A stretch of 64,000 bases of DNA from Bacillus sp. MM2020_4 (GTDB lineage: Bacteria; Bacillota; Bacilli; Bacillales; Cytobacillaceae): NCBI RefSeq assembly GCF_011250555.1, contig NZ_JAANMZ010000008.1, positions 41,306 to 105,305 of the forward strand, in the 5' to 3' direction. The position numbers were made by a program, and so were the translations under genes. Positions 42,905 through 52,874 of this stretch are shown piece by piece. Position 1 is the stretch's first letter. Every line of letters starts with the position of its first letter. Below the pieces are notes generated by a model that was not told the DNA's origin, searched no databases, and worked only from the letters and a program-made list of their open reading frames with translations.

Positions 42905-43615
42905 CTATCTATTTGACGTCTGAATCTGATGATCTTGCCATTTACTCAAAAAATTAAAGACTGCGATACTAAAAGCATTATAGCCTTCTGCTGTTAAATG
43001 GATCCCATCCTCGCTGATTAAATTAATGGAGTCACCTGCTTTTTTAATTGCCGTTCTAACATCAATTTTGGGTACCTTTAGCTCATCTGCCAATTTATTT
43101 AAATGGTAGTTATACATCCCATGCCAGTGTTGAATGCCCCCCATTTTACCGATCCAGTTTCCAATAGAAGTGCTATATTGGGTGGAAATGGTCTGATAAT
43201 ATCTGACTGGGTCGAGCGGTGGTAAGGTAGCTATAATTGGTATAATACCACTATCTCGCATTTTTTTAACAATTTCACTGATATTCGATAAATACCGTTG
43301 GAGTGAAACAGTTGCTTGATGTTCCTCCATAGGTTTTTTGATAATTTCATTCCAGTTAAAATTGCAGTCGTTTCCGCCAACTTCAATAATCGTATAATCG
43401 GGATGTTCATTAAGAACATCTCTTTCTAGCCTTGTCAACATTAAATCAGAGTTATCATTAAATACTCCTTTATTAATAACGGTAACGTCATTTTCTTCCT
43501 GTTGATTAAATAATTCTTGCAAGAAAGCAGGATAGTTTTCCTTCAGGATTCGCAATCTCCCTTTTACTACCGAGACCCCACGTGTTAAACTATCGCCAAA
43601 ACAAATAATTTTCAT
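42905..43615 (-). CDS. SGNH/GDSL-family hydrolase
   Basis: A 236-residue serine hydrolase. Block I is CFGDSLTRG (Ser near residue 9), block III is EVGGNDCNFNW (oxyanion Asn), and block V is SEDGIHLTAEGYNAF (catalytic Asp-x-x-His). No signal peptide is seen, so it is probably cytoplasmic. Predicted esterase or lipase-like deacylase; substrate unknown. Monocistronic. Confidence 0.9.
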   Translation of the reverse strand: MKIICFGDSLTRGVSVVKGRLRILKENYPAFLQELFNQQEENDVTVINKGVFNDNSDLMLTRLERDVLNEHPDYTIIEVGGNDCNFNWNEIIKKPMEEHQATVSLQRYLSNISEIVKKMRDSGIIPIIATLPPLDPVRYYQTISTQYSTSIGNWIGKMGGIQHWHGMYNYHLNKLADELKVPKIDVRTAIKKAGDSINLISEDGIHLTAEGYNAFSIAVFNFLSKWQDHQIQTSNR

Positions 43616-43770
43616 TTATATCACCATTCTTTGGCGGATTTTTCTTTTACTTTAACATCTTTATAAAATGATTAATAATTACATTCGTCATCTTTTTGAC
43701 AAAAATTTAAAAAGAGGCCAATTTTTTTGTCACATGTAGGGGGGTGATGTTTTTTGATGATGAATGATAT

Positions 43771-44184
43771 TTACCCAAGTTTTTCATCAATATCTGTTGT
43801 ATCTACATGATCACCAAACCAGTCTTTTAATTTTTCCTTTGCTTTATTTTTAATATCATCATCGATGTACATGGCCACTTGGAAGAGGGCTACTCCCAAT
43901 GCACCTAAATCATCTGTGTAACCTACTCCAACCGCAAAATCGGGAATTAAATCAAATGGCAGAATGAAATATCCCAATGCGCCCATAATGATGGCTTTTG
44001 CTCTAACTGGTATTTCCGGTTTTTGCAGAGTGAAATACAAGAGTAAAACCGCATATACAACGGATGAACCTGCTTTTTTGCCAAATTTCTTTAGTTTGTC
44101 CCAAAACTTTTCATCGGAATAATTTTCACTTGCCGCTTCCATTTCTTTTTCCAAATTTTCCTCATTATTTTTCACATTTTTCAC
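43771..44184 (-). CDS. ykvA: YkvA-family DUF1232 membrane protein
   Basis: A 137-residue protein. An acidic/charged N-terminus (1-30) precedes the DUF1232 core: AIIMGALGYFILPFDLIPDFAVGVGYTDDLGALGVAL (residues 64-100), two hydrophobic segments joined by the conserved P-x-D-L-I-P-D motif. Function unknown. Start is a GTG; a second GTG nine bases downstream is also possible, since AAAGGG sits very close to the first. Confidence 0.88.
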   Translation of the reverse strand: MKNVKNNEENLEKEMEAASENYSDEKFWDKLKKFGKKAGSSVVYAVLLLYFTLQKPEIPVRAKAIIMGALGYFILPFDLIPDFAVGVGYTDDLGALGVALFQVAMYIDDDIKNKAKEKLKDWFGDHVDTTDIDEKLG

Positions 44185-44310
44185 AACCCTTTCATATGCA
44201 CTACTATTATTTTACTAAATCGAGAGAGAATAATGTAAAATAATCTGTTATTTACAGCATGGTCCGAGTAGAAATTCAACAAGTTATTAAAAAATGATTG
44301 GTAATAGGCC

Positions 44311-44339
44311 TTGATTATTTTCACTATCCGTTATAGAAT
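44311..44339 (+). promoter_or_regulatory. SigA promoter of leuA leader
   Basis: TTGATT (44311-44316), a 17-bp spacer and TAGAAT (44334-44339), upstream of the T-box leader. Confidence 0.6.
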
Positions 44340-44394
44340 AAGAAAAATCAAAAAATTCAATTAAAGTAAAAACATGATGATTGGGAGTATTAAG

Positions 44395-44610
44395 GATTAT
44401 TTATTGTTTAGAGAGCTGTCGGCTGGTGAAAGACAGTCAATAAATCCCCCAACTCGCCCAGGAGTGGTAAGGCTGATATGTAGGCCTTAACGGTCGGCAA
44501 CCGTGATCGAGTCGTAAAGTGGATTCGTTTTGTTTGTTTAACCGAATCAAAAAGAGTGGTACCACGTAGGCAAAGCCTGTCGTCTCTTATGAGATGATGG
44601 GCTTTTTTAT
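44395..44610 (+). ncRNA. Leucine-type T-box leader
   Basis: Stem I begins with GAGAGCTGTCGGCTGGTGAAAGACAG (44411 onward; AGAGAGC and the GGTGAAA-type motif). A likely specifier codon CTC (Leu) is at 44453-44455. The T-box AGAGTGGTACCACG is at 44553-44566. The terminator has arms 44573-44586 and 44591-44604, then TTTTTT. Uncharged leucyl-tRNA would bind specifier and T-box and allow read-through into leuA. The assignment to leucine rests on CTC and on the gene downstream. Confidence 0.92.
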
Positions 44611-44652
44611 TTTTTAAAATGGGACTATTAAAATGAAAAGGTGGTCGTGAAA

Positions 44653-46356
44653 ATGAAAAATGTTGAAAAGTATTCCAGAGGGTATTTTATGCCCCCGATG
44701 AAAAGCTTTAAATGGACTGAGAAGGAATATATTACCGAAGCTCCAACGTGGTGCAGTGTGGATTTAAGGGACGGAAATCAGGCATTGGTGATCCCAATGA
44801 GTTTGGAGGAGAAGCTAGAATATTTCCAATTGCTTTTGGAAGTAGGATTCAAGGAAATTGAAGTAGGCTTCCCTGCTGCCTCAGAAACGGAATATGCTTT
44901 CTTAAGGACCTTGATCGAACAGAATTTGATTCCAGAGGATGTAACGGTTCAGGTGCTAACACAGTCAAGAGATCATATTATTGAGAAAACATTTGAAGCA
45001 CTTCGGGGTGTTAACAAAGCAGTGGTCCACCTTTACAATTCGACTTCAGTGGCACAGCGTGAGCAGGTTTTTAAAAAATCTGAAGAGGAAATTATCGACA
45101 TAGCTGTAACCGGGGCGAAATTGCTTAAACAGTATGCGGATGAGACGGAGGGGAATTTCCAATTTCAGTATTCTCCAGAAAGCTTCACCGGTACAGAGAT
45201 GGAGTTTGCACTTGAAATATGTAACCGGGTACTTGATATTTGGCAGCCTACAGATGACAACAAGGTGATTATCAACCTTCCAGCTACGGTATCCATGTCC
45301 ATGCCGCATGTTTATGCCAGCCAAATTGAGTTTATGAGCGACCACCTGAACTACCGTGACAATGTGATTCTCTCACTTCATCCACATAATGACAGAGGAA
45401 CAGGAGTAGCAGATACAGAGCTTGGGATGCTTGCTGGCGCACAGAGGGTCGAAGGAACGCTGTTTGGAAATGGAGAAAGGACAGGAAATGTCGATATCGT
45501 CACTCTTGCCATAAACATGTATTCACACGGTGTAGATCCACAGCTTCATTTTGAACATATCCGTGAAATCATTTCCAAGTATGAGAAATTGACTAGAATG
45601 AGGGTACATGAAAGACACCCATATGCCGGTGAACTAGTTTTTACTGCCTTCTCAGGCTCTCATCAGGACGCCATTGCCAAAGGAATGAAATGGCGTGAGG
45701 AAGCAGAACGTCAGTATTGGGCGGTCCCTTATCTATTAATTGATCCAAAGGATATTGGCAGAGAGTATGAAGGAGATATTATCCGTATTAATAGTCAATC
45801 CGGTAAAGGCGGGATTGGTTATATTCTGGAGCAAAATTATGGGCTTGATTTACCTGCTAAAATGCGTGAAAGCTTTGGCTATCATGTTAAAAATGTATCA
45901 GACCGTTTGCATAAAGAGCTTTTGCCAACTGAGATCTATGACATCTTTACTAAAGAGTATGTAAATATCAATACCCCTGTTGAGTTTACTCATTATAGAT
46001 ATACGCAAAATGATCATTATGAAACGTTGGTATCAATCAGGATCAACAATGAGATTCATGAATTTACAGGTGTGGGGAATGGAAGACTGGATGCGATCAG
46101 CAATGTTTTACAAACCAAACTGGATCTTCAATATAAGGATTTAGTCTATAAGGAGCATGCACTTGAAAGTGGTTCGCGTTCGAACGCTGTATCTTATGTA
46201 GGAGTCACTGCATTAGATGGTACGGCTTATTGGGGCTGCGGCATCGACGCCGATATTATGACTTCCTCTGTAAAAGCGCTGTTTAGCGCCATTAACAACA
46301 TGATAACCAACGCACAACTACCGATTAAAACAGGACTCCACGCTACAAAAAAATAA
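44653..46356 (+). CDS. leuA: 2-isopropylmalate synthase (long LeuA type)
   Basis: A 567-residue enzyme that condenses acetyl-CoA with 2-ketoisovalerate, the first step of leucine synthesis. The catalytic TIM barrel starts with WCSVDLRDGNQAL (metal-binding Asp) and includes VILSLHPHNDRGTGVADTELG (metal-binding His-x-His). The C-terminal LeuA allosteric domain (about 425-560) would bind leucine. This is the longer LeuA type, not the ~515-residue form encoded in the B. subtilis ilv-leu operon; no leuBCD follows. AAGGTGG places the start at 44653 rather than GTG 44641. Confidence 0.95.
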   Translation: MKNVEKYSRGYFMPPMKSFKWTEKEYITEAPTWCSVDLRDGNQALVIPMSLEEKLEYFQLLLEVGFKEIEVGFPAASETEYAFLRTLIEQNLIPEDVTVQVLTQSRDHIIEKTFEALRGVNKAVVHLYNSTSVAQREQVFKKSEEEIIDIAVTGAKLLKQYADETEGNFQFQYSPESFTGTEMEFALEICNRVLDIWQPTDDNKVIINLPATVSMSMPHVYASQIEFMSDHLNYRDNVILSLHPHNDRGTGVADTELGMLAGAQRVEGTLFGNGERTGNVDIVTLAINMYSHGVDPQLHFEHIREIISKYEKLTRMRVHERHPYAGELVFTAFSGSHQDAIAKGMKWREEAERQYWAVPYLLIDPKDIGREYEGDIIRINSQSGKGGIGYILEQNYGLDLPAKMRESFGYHVKNVSDRLHKELLPTEIYDIFTKEYVNINTPVEFTHYRYTQNDHYETLVSIRINNEIHEFTGVGNGRLDAISNVLQTKLDLQYKDLVYKEHALESGSRSNAVSYVGVTALDGTAYWGCGIDADIMTSSVKALFSAINNMITNAQLPIKTGLHATKK

Positions 46357-46390
46357 CCTGATCAATGTAAATAACGTAGCTTATAACTAA

Positions 46391-46440
46391 AGGGTGTCAG
46401 GCACCATGTGAATTTTTCACATGTGCCTGACACCCTTTTT
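46391..46440 (+). repeat. Dispersed GTGCC-type hairpin, copy 6 (leuA terminator)
   Basis: Left arm AGGGTGTCAGGCAC plus ATGTGA pairs with TCACAT plus GTGCCTGACACCCT with one bulged C. It is followed by five T and acts as the leuA terminator. Confidence 0.85.
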
Positions 46441-46628
46441 GTTCACAATCTAGCTACAACATTTGCTGTTATTAAAGTTTATTAATGGAAAATTTGGGGA
46501 GGATTATAAGGGTTTCCATTTTAAGTGAATTCTGGCTGCTTAGGAAAATAAAATGGTTTGCAATGTATAGAATAAGCATTAGGAAATAATTACCTTTTTA
46601 TCAAGTTGAATGAAGGGAGTGAAATAAC

Positions 46629-47054
46629 TTGTCAGGACCGAGCTTGAGAAAACCGGATGCACATTCATCCATCCATGAGGCAGCACTGAATGAGGCATTA
46701 GAATTACGTAATTTAGTACAGAAATGTCTTCATGATGGTGAAAAAGAAAAGGCCTTAGAAGTTTTAGGGGTAACAATTGAACATTGGGAAACACGGACAT
46801 TGAAACATGCCGAAGCAGAGGAGGAAGGGCTTTATAGGGATATTGTCAAGGATAATCCAGAATTGGAGCATACCGTTATCCAATTAACGCGTGACCATGA
46901 TCTTATGCGGCGGATCGTAGAAAATATAAAAGTGAGATTGCAAACACAAGAACCGGATAATCGGATGATTACCTTATTGGATAGCCTCGTTATTATTGAT
47001 GAGATTCATAATGAAGACGAAATGAATAAACTTCTTGCGATAAGTAAAAGATAA
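46629..47054 (+). CDS. Hemerythrin-like protein upstream of nar genes
   Basis: A 141-residue, all-helical protein with hemerythrin-type histidine/acid pairs: SSIHEAALNEALELRN (residues 13-28), HWETRTLKHAEAEEEGLY (51-68), LTRDHDLMRRIV (85-96) and IDEIHNEDEMNKLL (123-136). Start is a TTG with AAGGGAG upstream. It is the first of three small genes in line with narGHJI (gaps of 39 and 4 bp, then an overlap), suggesting a role in NO or oxygen handling or in maturation of the nitrate reductase. Confidence 0.8.
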   Translation: MSGPSLRKPDAHSSIHEAALNEALELRNLVQKCLHDGEKEKALEVLGVTIEHWETRTLKHAEAEEEGLYRDIVKDNPELEHTVIQLTRDHDLMRRIVENIKVRLQTQEPDNRMITLLDSLVIIDEIHNEDEMNKLLAISKR

Positions 47055-47093
47055 CGTAGGAAAAATTGGGTAATTTAGGGAGGCGAGGGTGAA

Positions 47094-47405
47094 ATGAGTA
47101 ATAAACCTAGTTTAGAGGAAAAGTTATTACGGTTTGCGGCACCAGCACTTTATCAGAAAATGTCTGATATCTTTTCAGACTTGAATATCCATCCCTTCGA
47201 TATCCATGGGACAGTTACGAAAAGTGAAAATGGCTATGAACTCACATTACGATTTTCGCCTTCTTTTTCACAGTCTGTGACAACAATGGTGAGCTATGAA
47301 CAGGCCCTAAACCCTGATGATGAGGTGGTTCGTTTTTTTGAAGAAGCCGCGGAGAAATGTAAATCGCAGTTAATTTCAGAGTACTACAAAATGATCAAAC
47401 TATGA
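47094..47405 (+). CDS. Unknown protein in nar operon (103 aa)
   Basis: A 103-residue protein starting SNKPSLEEKLLRFAAPALYQKM, with alternating strands in the middle (GTVTKSENGYELTLRFSPSF) and an amphipathic C-terminal helix. Good RBS AGGGAGGCGAGGG. It follows the hemerythrin-like gene and is followed at once by another unknown gene and narG. I do not recognise the family; context suggests a nitrate-respiration accessory protein. Confidence 0.7.
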   Translation: MSNKPSLEEKLLRFAAPALYQKMSDIFSDLNIHPFDIHGTVTKSENGYELTLRFSPSFSQSVTTMVSYEQALNPDDEVVRFFEEAAEKCKSQLISEYYKMIKL

Positions 47406-47421
47406 AGGAGTGACTAATCCA

Positions 47422-47709
47422 TTGTTTTCATTTGAAACGGATCCAATGCTTGTCGATGATCGGGAGGACTTAATTGCAGTACTCAGGATGCGATTTGGCG
47501 AGATTTCAGGAGATATGATCCAGCATATCTATGAAATTGATGATATGAATACGTTACAAAGGTTGATCCTTGCAGCAGCAAATGCGGCAAGTTGGAATGT
47601 CTTTCTAGAGGAACTTCAGAGTGGGGAAAACTCATTCAAAATTTTGGGTGAAGAGTTTAATCCGTTAAGTGAAATCTTGAAAGGAAGGGGTGGCGTCGAT
47701 GCAGTCTAA
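47422..47709 (+). CDS. Unknown protein overlapping narG (about 95 aa)
   Basis: A mostly helical, acidic protein (DPMLVDDREDLIAVLRMRFGEISGDMIQHIYEI). A GTG at 47410 overlaps the AAGGAG, so the TTG at 47422, eleven bases further, is the more likely start. The gene overlaps narG by 11 bp, so it is translationally coupled to it. Pattern LxxRFGxI...I...D.LxRL.LAAANA is similar to short putative-transposase-like helical domains seen in unrelated proteins, but I assign no function. Confidence 0.65.
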   Translation: MFSFETDPMLVDDREDLIAVLRMRFGEISGDMIQHIYEIDDMNTLQRLILAAANAASWNVFLEELQSGENSFKILGEEFNPLSEILKGRGGVDAV

Positions 47710-50700
47710 AAAAAATAATCTGCTCCATTCACTCAAGCATTTAGTCCGCGGTGAACGGATAAATGATGGCTGGACGGAAGAGAATCCCCGACCACGTGAT
47801 TGGGAAGAGGTTTACCGGAGACGCTGGCAACATGATAAAGTTGTCCGTTCAACACATGGGGTGAACTGTACTGGATCATGCAGCTGGAAAATTCATGTGA
47901 AGGACGGAATTATTGCATGGGAAACCCAGCAAACAGATTATCCGTCAACAGGTGATGATTTTCCGGAGTATGAACCAAGAGGATGTCCTCGTGGGGCAAG
48001 CTTTTCGTGGTATACATACAGTCCTACTCGTGTGAAGTATCCGTATGTCCGTGGAGACCTGCTTGCCTTATGGCAGGAAGAGATGAAAAGGGCAGAAAAT
48101 CCCGTGCAGGCATGGGAAAATATTGTGACTGATCCAAAAAAACGTGAACAATATGTGAGAGCACGTGGTAAAGGCGGGTTTGTCAGGGGAACGTGGAAAG
48201 ACGTTTGTCTAATGATCGCCGCCTCGACCATTTATACCATAAAAAAATATGGCCCGGATCGCATTGTTGGATTCAGTCCGATTCCGGCGATGTCAATGGT
48301 TAGCTATGCTGGCGGAACGAGATTTTTATCGCTAATTGGTGGTACGATTTTAAGCTTTTACGATTGGTATGCAGATTTACCACCCGCTTCTCCACAGGTT
48401 TGGGGAGATCAGACGGATGTACCGGAAAGTGGTGACTGGTATAATTCCAAGTATTTTATTATTTGGGGTACAAATATTCCGCAAACGAGAACTCCAGATG
48501 CCCACTTTATGGTGGAATCACGCTATAACGGGACCAAGATTGTCGGGGTTAGTCCTGATTACGCTGAATATGATAAGTTTGCAGATATGTGGCTGCCAGC
48601 CAAGGCTGGTACAGATGGCGCACTTGCCATGGCGATGACGCATGTTATTTTAAAGGAATTTTATGTGGATAAAGAAACACCTTATTTTAGTGATTATGCA
48701 AAACAATATACAGACCTCCCCTATCTTGTCACGTTATCTAAAATAAATGGCAGTTATCGTTCTGATCGTTTTTTACGAGCTTCCGATATTTCAGCTGGGG
48801 AAGATAAATTAGGTGAATGGAAAACGGTTGTTTGGGACGACAACAGCAAGAATTTTGCGATACCAAACGGTAGTCAAGGGTTTAGATGGGATGAGGGCAA
48901 CAAATGGAATTTAGATTTGACCACGGAAGATGGTTCAACTATTAATCCACTGCTCAGCTTTTTACATGAAAAAGATGATGTGGCAATGGTTGAATTCCCT
49001 TATTTTGCTGAAAAAGCGGGCGGAAAGAGTGAACGGGGTGTTCCAATTAAGCGGATTAAAGATCAATCTGGTAATGAACTAATCGTTACGACTGTCTATG
49101 ATCTGATGCTTGCCCACACGGGGATTAATCGGGGTCTTCAGGGGGATTATCCTACTGATTATAACGACGCCAATAAGCCTTATACCCCTGCATGGCAGGA
49201 GAGTATTACGGGTGTAAATAAGGCGCATGTCATCCAAGTGGCGAGAGAGTTCGCCGACAATGCAGCGCGGACACAAGGGAAATCCATGATTGCCATGGGC
49301 GGGGGCACAAACCACTGGTTCCATAGTGATCAAATTTATCGATCGATTTTGAATCTCGTTTTATTAACTGGTTCACAAGGGGTAAATGGCGGAGGCTGGG
49401 CCCATTATGTTGGTCAAGAGAAGGTTCGTCCCTTAGAAGGATTTTCCCAAATTGCCTTTGCAAATGATTGGGTTAAATCGCCCCGCTTCATGAATGGTAC
49501 GTCGTTCTTTTATTTTGCAACTGAACAATTCCGCTATGAATATGATTTTGACGATTCACAAACTGAGTGGGGAAGTCAATATGCAAAAATGCACCCGGCA
49601 GACTTTAATGCGCTGTCAGCGCGTCTTGGCTGGCTGCCAAGCTTTCCGCAGCTTTCACAAAATTCATTAGAAGTGATGAAAGAAGCGCGAAAACAATCAA
49701 GTGACGATCAAGCTCTGGTTGCTGATATCGCCAAACAGTTAAAAGAAGGAAAGCTTGATTTTGCCATTGAAAATCCCAATGACCCGCGAAACTTTCCGCG
49801 TGTGTTTTTTAATTGGCGCTCCAATCTCCTTGGTGACAGCGGAAAGGGACACGAGTACTTTGTGAAACATCTCATTGGATCAACAGATTCGGTGCTGACA
49901 GATGTCGAGAACTCTTGGCAGCCTAAGGATGTTAATATTACGGAAAAGCCGCCGGAAGCAAAAACGGACCTGTTTATCAGTATGGATTTCCGGATGACAA
50001 GCTCTGGCCTTTTTTCTGATATTATTCTGCCGGCCGCGACCTGGTACGAAAAATATGATATTAGCAGCACGGACCTGCATCCATTTGTCCATCCATTTAA
50101 TGCGGCGATTAGCCCACCGTGGGACACAAGAAGTGATTGGGACGCCTTCAGGGAGATTGCGAAGGTTTTTTCGGAGCTGGCTATGGAGCATCTTCCTGCT
50201 CAAGAGGATCTGATTATGTCACCGCTTGCCCATGATACGATTAATGAAATTGCCCAGCCGATGGGAAAAGTGATGGACTGGCGTAAAGGGGAAGTGGAAG
50301 CGATTCCCGGAAAAACGATGCCAAATTTCACGATTTTAAAACGGGATTATCCCCATGTTTATGATATGTGGATCACCGTCGGGCCTAATATTAAAAATGG
50401 CTATGGAACAAAGGGTGTTCGGATTCCTGGAGATAAAGTGTATAAGGAATTACTAAGCCGGCTTGGAACTTCTAAGCATGAAGGGATTGGAAAGGGGTAC
50501 CCGGATCTATATTCTGATAAAAAGGCGATTAATGCCATCCTCTTAATGTCAGGTGCCACAAACGGGAAAAGAGCAGTTGAAGGCTGGAAATCGATGGAGG
50601 AAAAGACCGGTAAGAAACTTGCTCATATTTCGGAGGGGCGAGAGGAAGAAGATTATACGCTAGATGCGTTAACGATACAGCCGCGCCCAGCGATTTCAAC

Positions 50701-51382
50701 ACCAGTTTGGAGTGGCCTTGAGAATGATAACCGCCGCTATTCGCCCTTTACGGTCAATAAGGAATTTCATATTCCATGGCATACTTTGACAGGACGGCAA
50801 AGCTTTTATCTAGATCATGAGGTCATGCTTGATTATGGCGAGGGTCTCCCCTTATATATTCCACCCATTTCAAAGGGACCATTTATTAAAGGAGAAAAGG
50901 AAATAGAGGGCAGCGGCAAATCAATTACGCTCCGGTATATGACCCCCCATCAAAAGTGGGGAATTCATACGATGTTTACCGATACAACCAATATGATTCA
51001 GTTATTCCGCGGCTGGCAGGTCGTCTGGATGAATGAAGAGGATGGAGCCGAAATTGGCATAAAAGATAATGATTGGATAGAGCTTTATAACCGAAATGGG
51101 GTTGTGGTAGCAAGGGCCGTGTTGACTTACCGGATGCCGCGAGGGGCTGTTTACATGCATCATGCCCAGGATCGCACCATGGGTGTACCAGGTAATACAA
51201 TAAATAAAACGCGCGGTGGTACCCACAACAGTGTAACGAGAATTTATCCGAAGGCAACCCATATGATTGGCGGATATTCCCAGCTTAGCTATGGATTCAA
51301 TTATTATGGACCAACAGGCAGTCAGCGAGATACATTGACGATTGTCCGACCATTAAAGGAGGTCGATTGGCTTGAAAATTAA
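47699..51382 (+). CDS. narG: Respiratory nitrate reductase alpha subunit
   Basis: A 1227-residue molybdopterin oxidoreductase, the catalytic subunit that reduces nitrate to nitrite at the inner face of the membrane. The N-terminal HxxxCxxxC motif for the FS0 [4Fe-4S] cluster is His-53, Cys-57 and Cys-61 (THGVNCTGSCSW), with a further Cys in PRGCPRGASF. Mo-bis-MGD contacts such as GTNIPQTRTPDAH and GGGTNHWFHSD follow. Start 47699 has AAGGGGTGG upstream; a GTG nine bases earlier is inside that RBS. Followed by narH with 11 bp overlap. Confidence 0.97.
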   Translation: MQSKKNNLLHSLKHLVRGERINDGWTEENPRPRDWEEVYRRRWQHDKVVRSTHGVNCTGSCSWKIHVKDGIIAWETQQTDYPSTGDDFPEYEPRGCPRGASFSWYTYSPTRVKYPYVRGDLLALWQEEMKRAENPVQAWENIVTDPKKREQYVRARGKGGFVRGTWKDVCLMIAASTIYTIKKYGPDRIVGFSPIPAMSMVSYAGGTRFLSLIGGTILSFYDWYADLPPASPQVWGDQTDVPESGDWYNSKYFIIWGTNIPQTRTPDAHFMVESRYNGTKIVGVSPDYAEYDKFADMWLPAKAGTDGALAMAMTHVILKEFYVDKETPYFSDYAKQYTDLPYLVTLSKINGSYRSDRFLRASDISAGEDKLGEWKTVVWDDNSKNFAIPNGSQGFRWDEGNKWNLDLTTEDGSTINPLLSFLHEKDDVAMVEFPYFAEKAGGKSERGVPIKRIKDQSGNELIVTTVYDLMLAHTGINRGLQGDYPTDYNDANKPYTPAWQESITGVNKAHVIQVAREFADNAARTQGKSMIAMGGGTNHWFHSDQIYRSILNLVLLTGSQGVNGGGWAHYVGQEKVRPLEGFSQIAFANDWVKSPRFMNGTSFFYFATEQFRYEYDFDDSQTEWGSQYAKMHPADFNALSARLGWLPSFPQLSQNSLEVMKEARKQSSDDQALVADIAKQLKEGKLDFAIENPNDPRNFPRVFFNWRSNLLGDSGKGHEYFVKHLIGSTDSVLTDVENSWQPKDVNITEKPPEAKTDLFISMDFRMTSSGLFSDIILPAATWYEKYDISSTDLHPFVHPFNAAISPPWDTRSDWDAFREIAKVFSELAMEHLPAQEDLIMSPLAHDTINEIAQPMGKVMDWRKGEVEAIPGKTMPNFTILKRDYPHVYDMWITVGPNIKNGYGTKGVRIPGDKVYKELLSRLGTSKHEGIGKGYPDLYSDKKAINAILLMSGATNGKRAVEGWKSMEEKTGKKLAHISEGREEEDYTLDALTIQPRPAISTPVWSGLENDNRRYSPFTVNKEFHIPWHTLTGRQSFYLDHEVMLDYGEGLPLYIPPISKGPFIKGEKEIEGSGKSITLRYMTPHQKWGIHTMFTDTTNMIQLFRGWQVVWMNEEDGAEIGIKDNDWIELYNRNGVVVARAVLTYRMPRGAVYMHHAQDRTMGVPGNTINKTRGGTHNSVTRIYPKATHMIGGYSQLSYGFNYYGPTGSQRDTLTIVRPLKEVDWLEN

Positions 51383-52874
51383 AGCGCAAGTAGCAATGGT
51401 CATGCACCTAGATAAATGTATTGGCTGTCATACTTGTTCCGTCACCTGTAAAAATGTCTGGACAAACCGCCCAGGTACAGAGTATGTCTGGTTTAACAAT
51501 GTAGAGACACGCCCGGGACCTGGTTATCCTAAGGAATGGGAAAATACTGACCGTTATAAGGGTGGCTGGGTCATGCGAAATGGCAAACTGCATTTACGTG
51601 CGGGTGGACCCATTTCAAAGCTGGCTAATATTTTTTACAATCCCAATATGGCGGATATAGACGATTTTTATGAGCCTTGGACGTATGACTTTAAACATTT
51701 GCATGAAAGTCCCAAGAAGGAACATTTACCAGTAGCACGGCCGAAGTCGATGATAACGGGTAAGTACATCGATAAGCCTGAATGGGGTCCGAACTGGGAT
51801 GATGACTTGGCTGGAGGCAGTAAAGTAGTTCCAATGGATCCCAATGTCCAAAAGGTTCAGGAACATATTGCAATGGAGTATGAAAAAACGTTCATGATGT
51901 ATTTACCGCGAATATGTGAGCATTGTCTTAATCCATCCTGTGTTGCCTCATGTCCAACAGGTGCTCTATATAAAAGGGACGAAGATGGGATAGTCCTTGT
52001 TGATCAGGATGCCTGCCGTGGCTGGCGTTTTTGTCAAAATGGCTGTCCCTATCATAAGGTGTACTACAATTGGAACACGCATAAGGCGGAGAAATGTAAT
52101 TTCTGTTATCCAAGGACAGAAGCAGGACTTCCGACGATTTGTTCAGAAACCTGTGTGGGGCGGATTCGCTATATCGGTGTCGTCTTATATGATGCAGATC
52201 GAGTGAAGGAAGCGGCTTCCGTTGAAGATCCAAAGGAATTGTATGAAGCACAGCTTTCTGTCTTTTTAGACCCGTTTGACCCTGAGGTTATTGCGAAGGC
52301 ACAGGAACAAGGAATAAACAATAGCTGGATTCAAAGCGCTCAGGAGTCTCCTGTCTATAAGATGGCCATGAAGTGGAAAATCGCTTTGCCGCTTCATCCG
52401 GAGTATCGGACACTACCGATGGTTTGGTATGTACCACCGCTTAGCCCAATCATGAATCATATCACGAATGAGCAGCAGTTATCTGCCGATGGCTATATTC
52501 CAGCGGTTGATCAAATGAGAATTCCAATGGAGTATTTAGCCTCTTTATTAACTGCTGATGATACCGATGTGATTCGGAGAGTCCTGTTAAAAATGGCAGC
52601 AATGCGTGTTCATATGCGTGAAAAGACGGTTGGTGGCGGCGATAAGCTAAAGGTCAGCAAGCTTTTGAAAGAAGCGGGGACGACACCGGAAGAACTAGAA
52701 GAGATGGCTCGCTTACTTGCGGTTGCAAAATATAATGAGCGCTTCGTAATTCCGACAGGACGGCGGGAAATGGTGGATGACTCACATTATAAGCAGGGGT
52801 CATGCAGCATTGAAGACCTCGCTCCACCGGAAGGCATGACGACATATCCATATGAAAGAAGTGAAAGTCAATGA
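51372..52874 (+). CDS. narH: Respiratory nitrate reductase beta subunit
   Basis: A 500-residue ferredoxin-like electron-transfer subunit with four Fe-S clusters: [12 protein letters not shown] (17-28), [18 protein letters not shown] (about 179-196), [12 protein letters not shown] (about 214-225; Trp in place of one Cys gives the [3Fe-4S] centre) and [20 protein letters not shown] (about 241-260). Start is TTG with AAAGGAGGT eight bases upstream, overlapping narG. It passes electrons from NarI heme to NarG. Confidence 0.97.
   Translation: MKIKAQVAMVMHLDKCIGCHTCSVTCKNVWTNRPGTEYVWFNNVETRPGPGYPKEWENTDRYKGGWVMRNGKLHLRAGGPISKLANIFYNPNMADIDDFYEPWTYDFKHLHESPKKEHLPVARPKSMITGKYIDKPEWGPNWDDDLAGGSKVVPMDPNVQKVQEHIAMEYEKTFMMYLPRICEHCLNPSCVASCPTGALYKRDEDGIVLVDQDACRGWRFCQNGCPYHKVYYNWNTHKAEKCNFCYPRTEAGLPTICSETCVGRIRYIGVVLYDADRVKEAASVEDPKELYEAQLSVFLDPFDPEVIAKAQEQGINNSWIQSAQESPVYKMAMKWKIALPLHPEYRTLPMVWYVPPLSPIMNHITNEQQLSADGYIPAVDQMRIPMEYLASLLTADDTDVIRRVLLKMAAMRVHMREKTVGGGDKLKVSKLLKEAGTTPEELEEMARLLAVAKYNERFVIPTGRREMVDDSHYKQGSCSIEDLAPPEGMTTYPYERSESQ

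Noticed and set aside
44220..44260. Inverted repeat TGTAAAATAA...TTATTTACA upstream of the leuA leader as another Rrf2-type operator
   Set aside because: The arms are TGTAAA/TTTACA with an off-centre, longer spacer, unlike TGTAAY-N7-RTTACA; it is AT-rich and likely chance.
46405..46425. TGTGA and TCACA arms inside the hairpin after leuA, which could be read as an FNR box before the nar genes
   Set aside because: The spacer is 5 bp, not 6, and the arms are simply the apical part of the dispersed hairpin. It is also more than 200 bp from the first nar-linked gene.
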